Source of the DNA: Papaver somniferum
Lineage: Eukaryota > Streptophyta > Magnoliopsida > Ranunculales > Papaveraceae
Assembly: GCF_003573695.1 (NCBI RefSeq)
Contig: NC_039358.1
Location: 16,616,637-16,680,636 of the forward strand
Length of the DNA: 64,000 nt
Reading direction: 5' to 3'
The position numbers were made by a program, and so were the translations under genes. Below, piece by piece: positions 60,201 through 64,000 of this stretch. Positions within the stretch are counted from its first letter, which is position 1, and every line of letters starts with the position of its first letter. The notes under the pieces were generated by a model, which did no database searches, was not told the origin of the DNA, and worked only from the letters and a program-made list of their open reading frames with translations.

Positions 60201-60549
60201 ACTAATGGATCTTAATCTGAGATGACAGTATCATTTTGAAACTTGTATCACATTTATACTGAAATGACTATCGCTACAGAATAAGGAAGGAAGCTCAATT
60301 GAGTCAAATGACGGGATAGAGGTGAAATCAAGAGACCTATTCGATTCATCATCAATGGTCTCCTCGTCTCTATCAAAAAGAAAGAGCAAGAAGAAATCAG
60401 AAGCAACATTATCTGCTACTGCTGCTCAAACCGAGTCTGCTTCAACACAGTCTAAACATGAAATCTCTCCAGCTCTGACTCTTCAGTTCATCTTCGGTGT
60501 TGCTATTCTCTCTGTTTTCCTTGGCATTTTTCTTGGAAAACGTTACTAA
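54268..60549 (+). CDS. Long coiled-coil protein with C-terminal membrane anchor (PICC/PICL-like)
   Basis: Seven coding exons: 54268-54330, 54918-58739, 58851-59093, 59183-59341, 59655-59813, 60020-60163 and 60280-60549. All introns have GT-AG ends and lie between codons (phase 0); the product is about 1,619 residues. The start is the first ATG after the leader acceptor at 54228 (MEEDTQAIKVTT). The first 90 residues are acidic and probably unstructured. The rest, to about residue 1530, is almost unbroken heptad-rich coiled coil (Glu, Leu, Lys, Ser). A Ser/Thr/Lys-rich linker follows, then a hydrophobic tail (LTLQFIFGVAILSVFLGIFL) ending GKRY, a tail-anchor layout. This matches the plant PICC/PICL family of ER-anchored long coiled-coil proteins linked to immune responses in Arabidopsis. 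It is longer than I remember for those, partly from a 189-residue tandem duplication. The family call is from overall layout; membrane and function are inferred. Confidence 0.85.
57594..58727 (+). repeat. In-frame 567-bp tandem duplication in the coiled-coil gene
   Basis: Copy one is 57594-58160 and copy two 58161-58727, both within the large exon. Each starts LHSAHAEKEATSQKLASHIN and runs 189 codons, the whole duplication keeping frame. Most differences are single bases. A partial third start (CTACAATCTCAG) follows at the exon end. Confidence 0.9.
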
Positions 60550-60838
60550 TAAGCTTGGTGTTTAGTATTCTCTTGGCCCTATAATTTTTGGTTTCTGTTG
60601 TTGATTTTTGCACAGCAATGAAAAGCTTGTTGTTAGTGTGGGAGTGATGAGTTTAAGGTCCTGAAGTTGGTATGGGAATTTGTTTTTAGTCATTCCCTAT
60701 ACCTGTATACAATTGTTGTCTGAGGTTCAAGTTTGTATCTAAAAAATTCTGTATTGCAGTAAAGACTTTGAAATTGCTATGTTCATGTGGCTCTACTATG
60801 TTTCTTGACTTATTTTTCCCACTTAATTTGCTGAAGAT
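60550..60838 (+). other. Probable 3' untranslated region of the coiled-coil gene
   Basis: T-rich sequence follows the TAA at 60547-60549. No single polyadenylation signal stands out. The Copia LTR starts at 60839 or 60866, so the transcript probably ends before or inside it. Confidence 0.4.
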
Positions 60839-63800
60839 TGCTAATACGTCGAAGTCGCCATAGTCTGAATGCCAGAAACTCGTGTTATTATATAGGGGAA
60901 ATGTGTTCTATTTATTAGGGAGGGGAATAGGGAGAAGAAGGAGACAAAAAATAGGGAGAAGAAGGAGAGACAAATTTTATTTATTGGTGTATAAAATACA
61001 AAAGTTAGGACTCTATTTATAGAGTTTACATACTTCGTTCCCAAGTAATAAGGTTCCTTTAAAGTGAGCATCTATATAATAAACTTCCGTTTATAACACT
61101 CCCCCTAGATGACCACTGTATCTAAGCTAATTACATACGTATCAAGAAAACTCAAAAGAGAAAAACCTGAAATTGCATAAGCATGGAAAAACCAGAAAGA
61201 GTGTTGGACACGTAAATGTTGCCTCGTTAAAACCTTGACAAGGAAAACTCATTGGGACAATACCTTGACGAAGGAAAAATAGTACGACGCGATATAGTCC
61301 AGTAAATGCACCTTAATTTGATGATGGCTCTCCCCTGATAAATACTTCAGTCAAATCTTGGCGTGCAAATCTTTGAGTCGAGATTTTCCAATTTTGAAGA
61401 ACGAATTTATTGAATGCAAAAGATGATTGTGCTTTCATGAATACGTCGGATAGTTGATGAAGTCTTCCTTTGTGTTACACAAGCGGTAATGTCTTCGATT
61501 AATACTTTGGCGGAGTCTACATTCTTCTTCAACACATTGAGAACTTGTGTCATGGATTGCTAGCTTCCTGAGATGATTTGCAAAAGTTGTTGATGTAGTT
61601 TCTTCAACATAGAGCCAAGATGTAGATAAATTACCATAAGTTAACAAAACTGAATTTGTGGTCATACCTTATATGGATTAGAATGACGTCCAAATTTCCA
61701 AGGGATTGTTATGTTGATTTGGTCTAACAAAATGTTAATGGTGGGAATCCACTAAACAAACAAAATTGATACAACTCCCCCTTGGATGACCACCATGTTG
61801 AATTAAATTGCCTCACTAAAACCTTGCCAGTAAAACCCAAAGGGAAAATATATGGACGAAGAAAAAAGAGCACAAATATCAACATTAAAAGAAATTGAAA
61901 CGTCAGAGATGTTGCCTCATTAAAACCTTGTCAGGAAAACCACATGGGAAAAAACCTGAAAACGAAGGGAAAAGAGTACAACTTTTGACGTTCATGGATG
62001 CTAACTCAACAAGATGAGTATTATAGAAAATAAGCACCAAAATCATAACTATAGTCTACATCATAGACAAGGTTTAAGCAAGCATAATATTCAAACTGCA
62101 GATTTTAAGAAATAAATGAAAAATAGAATTTATTCTGCTAAAGCGTGGATTTTTGAGTTTTTAAGGACTCCTCAAGAGACCTACAAAGTTGATATCATCA
62201 ACTAATTAATCCGGATTTTTTTGTTTTGTACCAAATTTCTAAAACCACATAAAGGATTGTTAAAACCTAAGACAATCGAGTCAGGTTGCTGTCTGAATAT
62301 AATTTGAATCCTACAAGGATTACAAATTTGGATATGTTCCCAAGCACATTTTTTTTGTGTAAATGCAATATGAGTCCTTCAAGGACTACCACGCCAAAAG
62401 CATTATACATAGAGAACAAAAATTTATTGAATGAATCGTAGGGTTTGATCAAAAATAAAAACCCTTAAATCGTCCTAAAAAGGAACATTTTTCTCGTATA
62501 ATGTATTATGAGTGCACCATCCTTTAAGTAATAGGTTTGACAATTTTAAGGTGTTAAATCTTGGATCCAAAATTGCGTTAATTAAGAAATTAATCCAATC
62601 TATTATGGATTGTATGCCAACCAATCACATATGTCGATATTCCTCTGCAAAGGGGTTCACAACCACCATCATTTATTTCAGTAGCTACCATAAATGAATA
62701 TTCGACAATCAAATTAGCTTATCATGATCTCACAAAATTTCCAGTGTATGCATACCTTGAAAAATTCAAAATTTACTGGTACCAGTGCCCCGGGGCGTGA
62801 TAATCTCCTACTATTCAAATAAAGAGATATGAATTTTTAGAATGTGAATCGTATTATGATAAACTCTGTAACCTATATAAAAATATGCTACATGCTTGCT
62901 AGATGTGATTGAGTTTCCTTTTCAAACGGCATAAGCTTAAAAAAAAAAGCTAGATGAAATATTCTTACGCCTAATAAATGACAGCCTTTTTCGATTTGAT
63001 CAAGAGAGAAACTGATATAACTTTGAAGTTAATTAATACCAGCATTTGGTAGTGTATATTCTCCCCCTGATTACGGCAGAAATATTTTCATTTCATACAC
63101 GAAAAAAAGTTTCTTAGAATATTACCCGATTAATTCGAGGATATATACTCATAATAATTTCTGGATTTTAAACAACTCCAGATTGGACAGTAGATTCTGA
63201 TTTAAAGAGCCATAAAAGAAATTTTCCTAAAATTGTATTGAACATCAACCATGGATTTTATTGGTTACAACCAAAAACATATAAAATATGTAAATAAATC
63301 TCCAAATAATTTCATGAACTCTAAGGCCAACAAGATAATGATTTAGAATGACATTATATATGACCACTTTCTTTTTCAAAAGAGCATAAATTCAAGATCA
63401 ATTTAGTCGCTACAAGGACTACTAATATAGGCTAACAAGCCGGGTGCACCCATTGATCTTTTATGTCCAATCGTATTCCAACATCAAGTTGAACGGTCTC
63501 AATTTTGGAGATTATTATGGCGAGGAAAGATAAAAATTGTTCAATATCCCTCGAAAATGCAGCAATTCCATGTTTTGTTAGCGTTTGCAATTGAAAATAC
63601 AATAACGATAATTTATCCCTTTAGGATCGATGGGGAAAACCAAATCTAGTCGGCTTATGTGTTTCTTCTTAAGAAAGATAAAGAAATCATTTTCGTTATT
63701 GAATTAAGAAAATCCATGGTTTCCGGTAAGATATAGAAACCAACGGTATTGGTAGAAAGAACCAAACTATATTGGTATCTCATATAAGCAATAGAGAAAA

Positions 63801-64000
63801 CCAACACCGGTTCGCTTGTACGATTCATGAAAATCGTATCGTCGAAGAGAGAAAAAAAATGTTTTCCTATTAGTCATCGCATATGGATAATCCACTTTGT
63901 GGTTAAACAGATGGTTTCTTGTAAAGGAATAGAAACCAGATAGAAATAAAATCACATGATCTTCATCCAACAGATGAAGATACCAAAATTAATTGGCCGT
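60839..64000 (-). mobile_element. Copia element, 3' part, running off the right edge
   Basis: The minus strand gives AGGGGGAG then TGTTATAAACGGAAG at 61098, a polypurine tract and LTR start. The short LTR (233-260 bp, left end at 60866 or 60839) has a TATA box, CTCTATAAATAGAG, at 61011-61024. The internal part repeats a CTCCCCCT...GGATGACCAC block (61099 and 61775) with the lines GTTGCCTC(G/A)TTAAAACCTTG, and has a third CTCCCCCT at 63062. No gag or pol domain was recognised in 61099-64000; frames such as 63767-63970 (minus) show nothing known. The 5' LTR should lie right of the window. Confidence 0.65.
61011..61024 (-). promoter_or_regulatory. TATA box of the short Copia LTR
   Basis: CTCTATTTATAGAG is palindromic and reads CTCTATAAATAGAG on the minus strand, a strong plant TATA box, about 75-87 bases into the LTR from its minus-strand start. 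Confidence 0.6.

Overview
The window looks like nuclear DNA of a flowering plant: it is AT-rich, has GT-AG introns, and is mostly nested plant LTR retrotransposons (SIRE-type Copia with a tRNA-iMet primer site, Ty3 elements with giant LTRs), an L1-type LINE and a hAT element. The repeat style would suit a large, repeat-rich eudicot genome such as a poppy relative, but the species is not proven by the sequence. No tRNA, rRNA, CRISPR or bacterial-type operon was seen.

Left part (1-27076) is one stack of insertions. A minus-strand SIRE-type Copia gag (pieces at 24381-24472 and 26821-27076) was entered by a plus-strand Copia element (5' LTR pieces at 12610-13156, 15159-15398 and 17750-18266; internal region 18267-21915; 3' LTR 21916-24380). 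Its 5' LTR was hit by a Ty3 solo LTR (13157-15158, target duplication TATAT), by a solo LTR of its own family (15399-17749, CCTTG) and by an inverted copy of its own LTR (10925-12609). That inverted copy was split by a minus-strand Ty3 element with 3.6-kb LTRs (1217-10924), whose 3' LTR is cut by a further Ty3-type LTR (1-1216) running off the left edge. Another solo LTR (24473-26820, CCTTC) sits in the old gag.

Middle part: 27077-30104 holds no recognisable gene. A 5'-truncated minus-strand LINE (30105-31417 plus 35085-36375) carries a 3,667-bp solo LTR (31418-35084) of the same giant-LTR Ty3 group, with target duplication ACCTT. A non-autonomous hAT element (38276-45605, 8-bp duplication AAGAGGCA) contains a decayed Copia element (38969-45220, duplication CAAAC). 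A distant, oppositely oriented relative of the giant LTR lies at about 46600-48540.

Right part: the one intact host gene is at 54268-60549 (plus strand, seven coding exons, upstream non-coding exon near 51960-52119). It encodes a long coiled-coil protein of about 1,619 residues with a C-terminal membrane anchor, like the plant PICC/PICL family. It carries a clean in-frame 567-bp tandem duplication. A minus-strand Copia element begins just after its 3' end and leaves the window on the right.

The transposons are mostly broken or non-autonomous: no intact polymerase is present in the window. The most unusual material is the giant-LTR Ty3 group: gag plus protease relic with no visible reverse transcriptase, plus-strand open stretches antisense to gag, and LTRs packed with arrays of GC-rich hairpins, a TGAGCAA palindrome and a CCATGG-containing unit.
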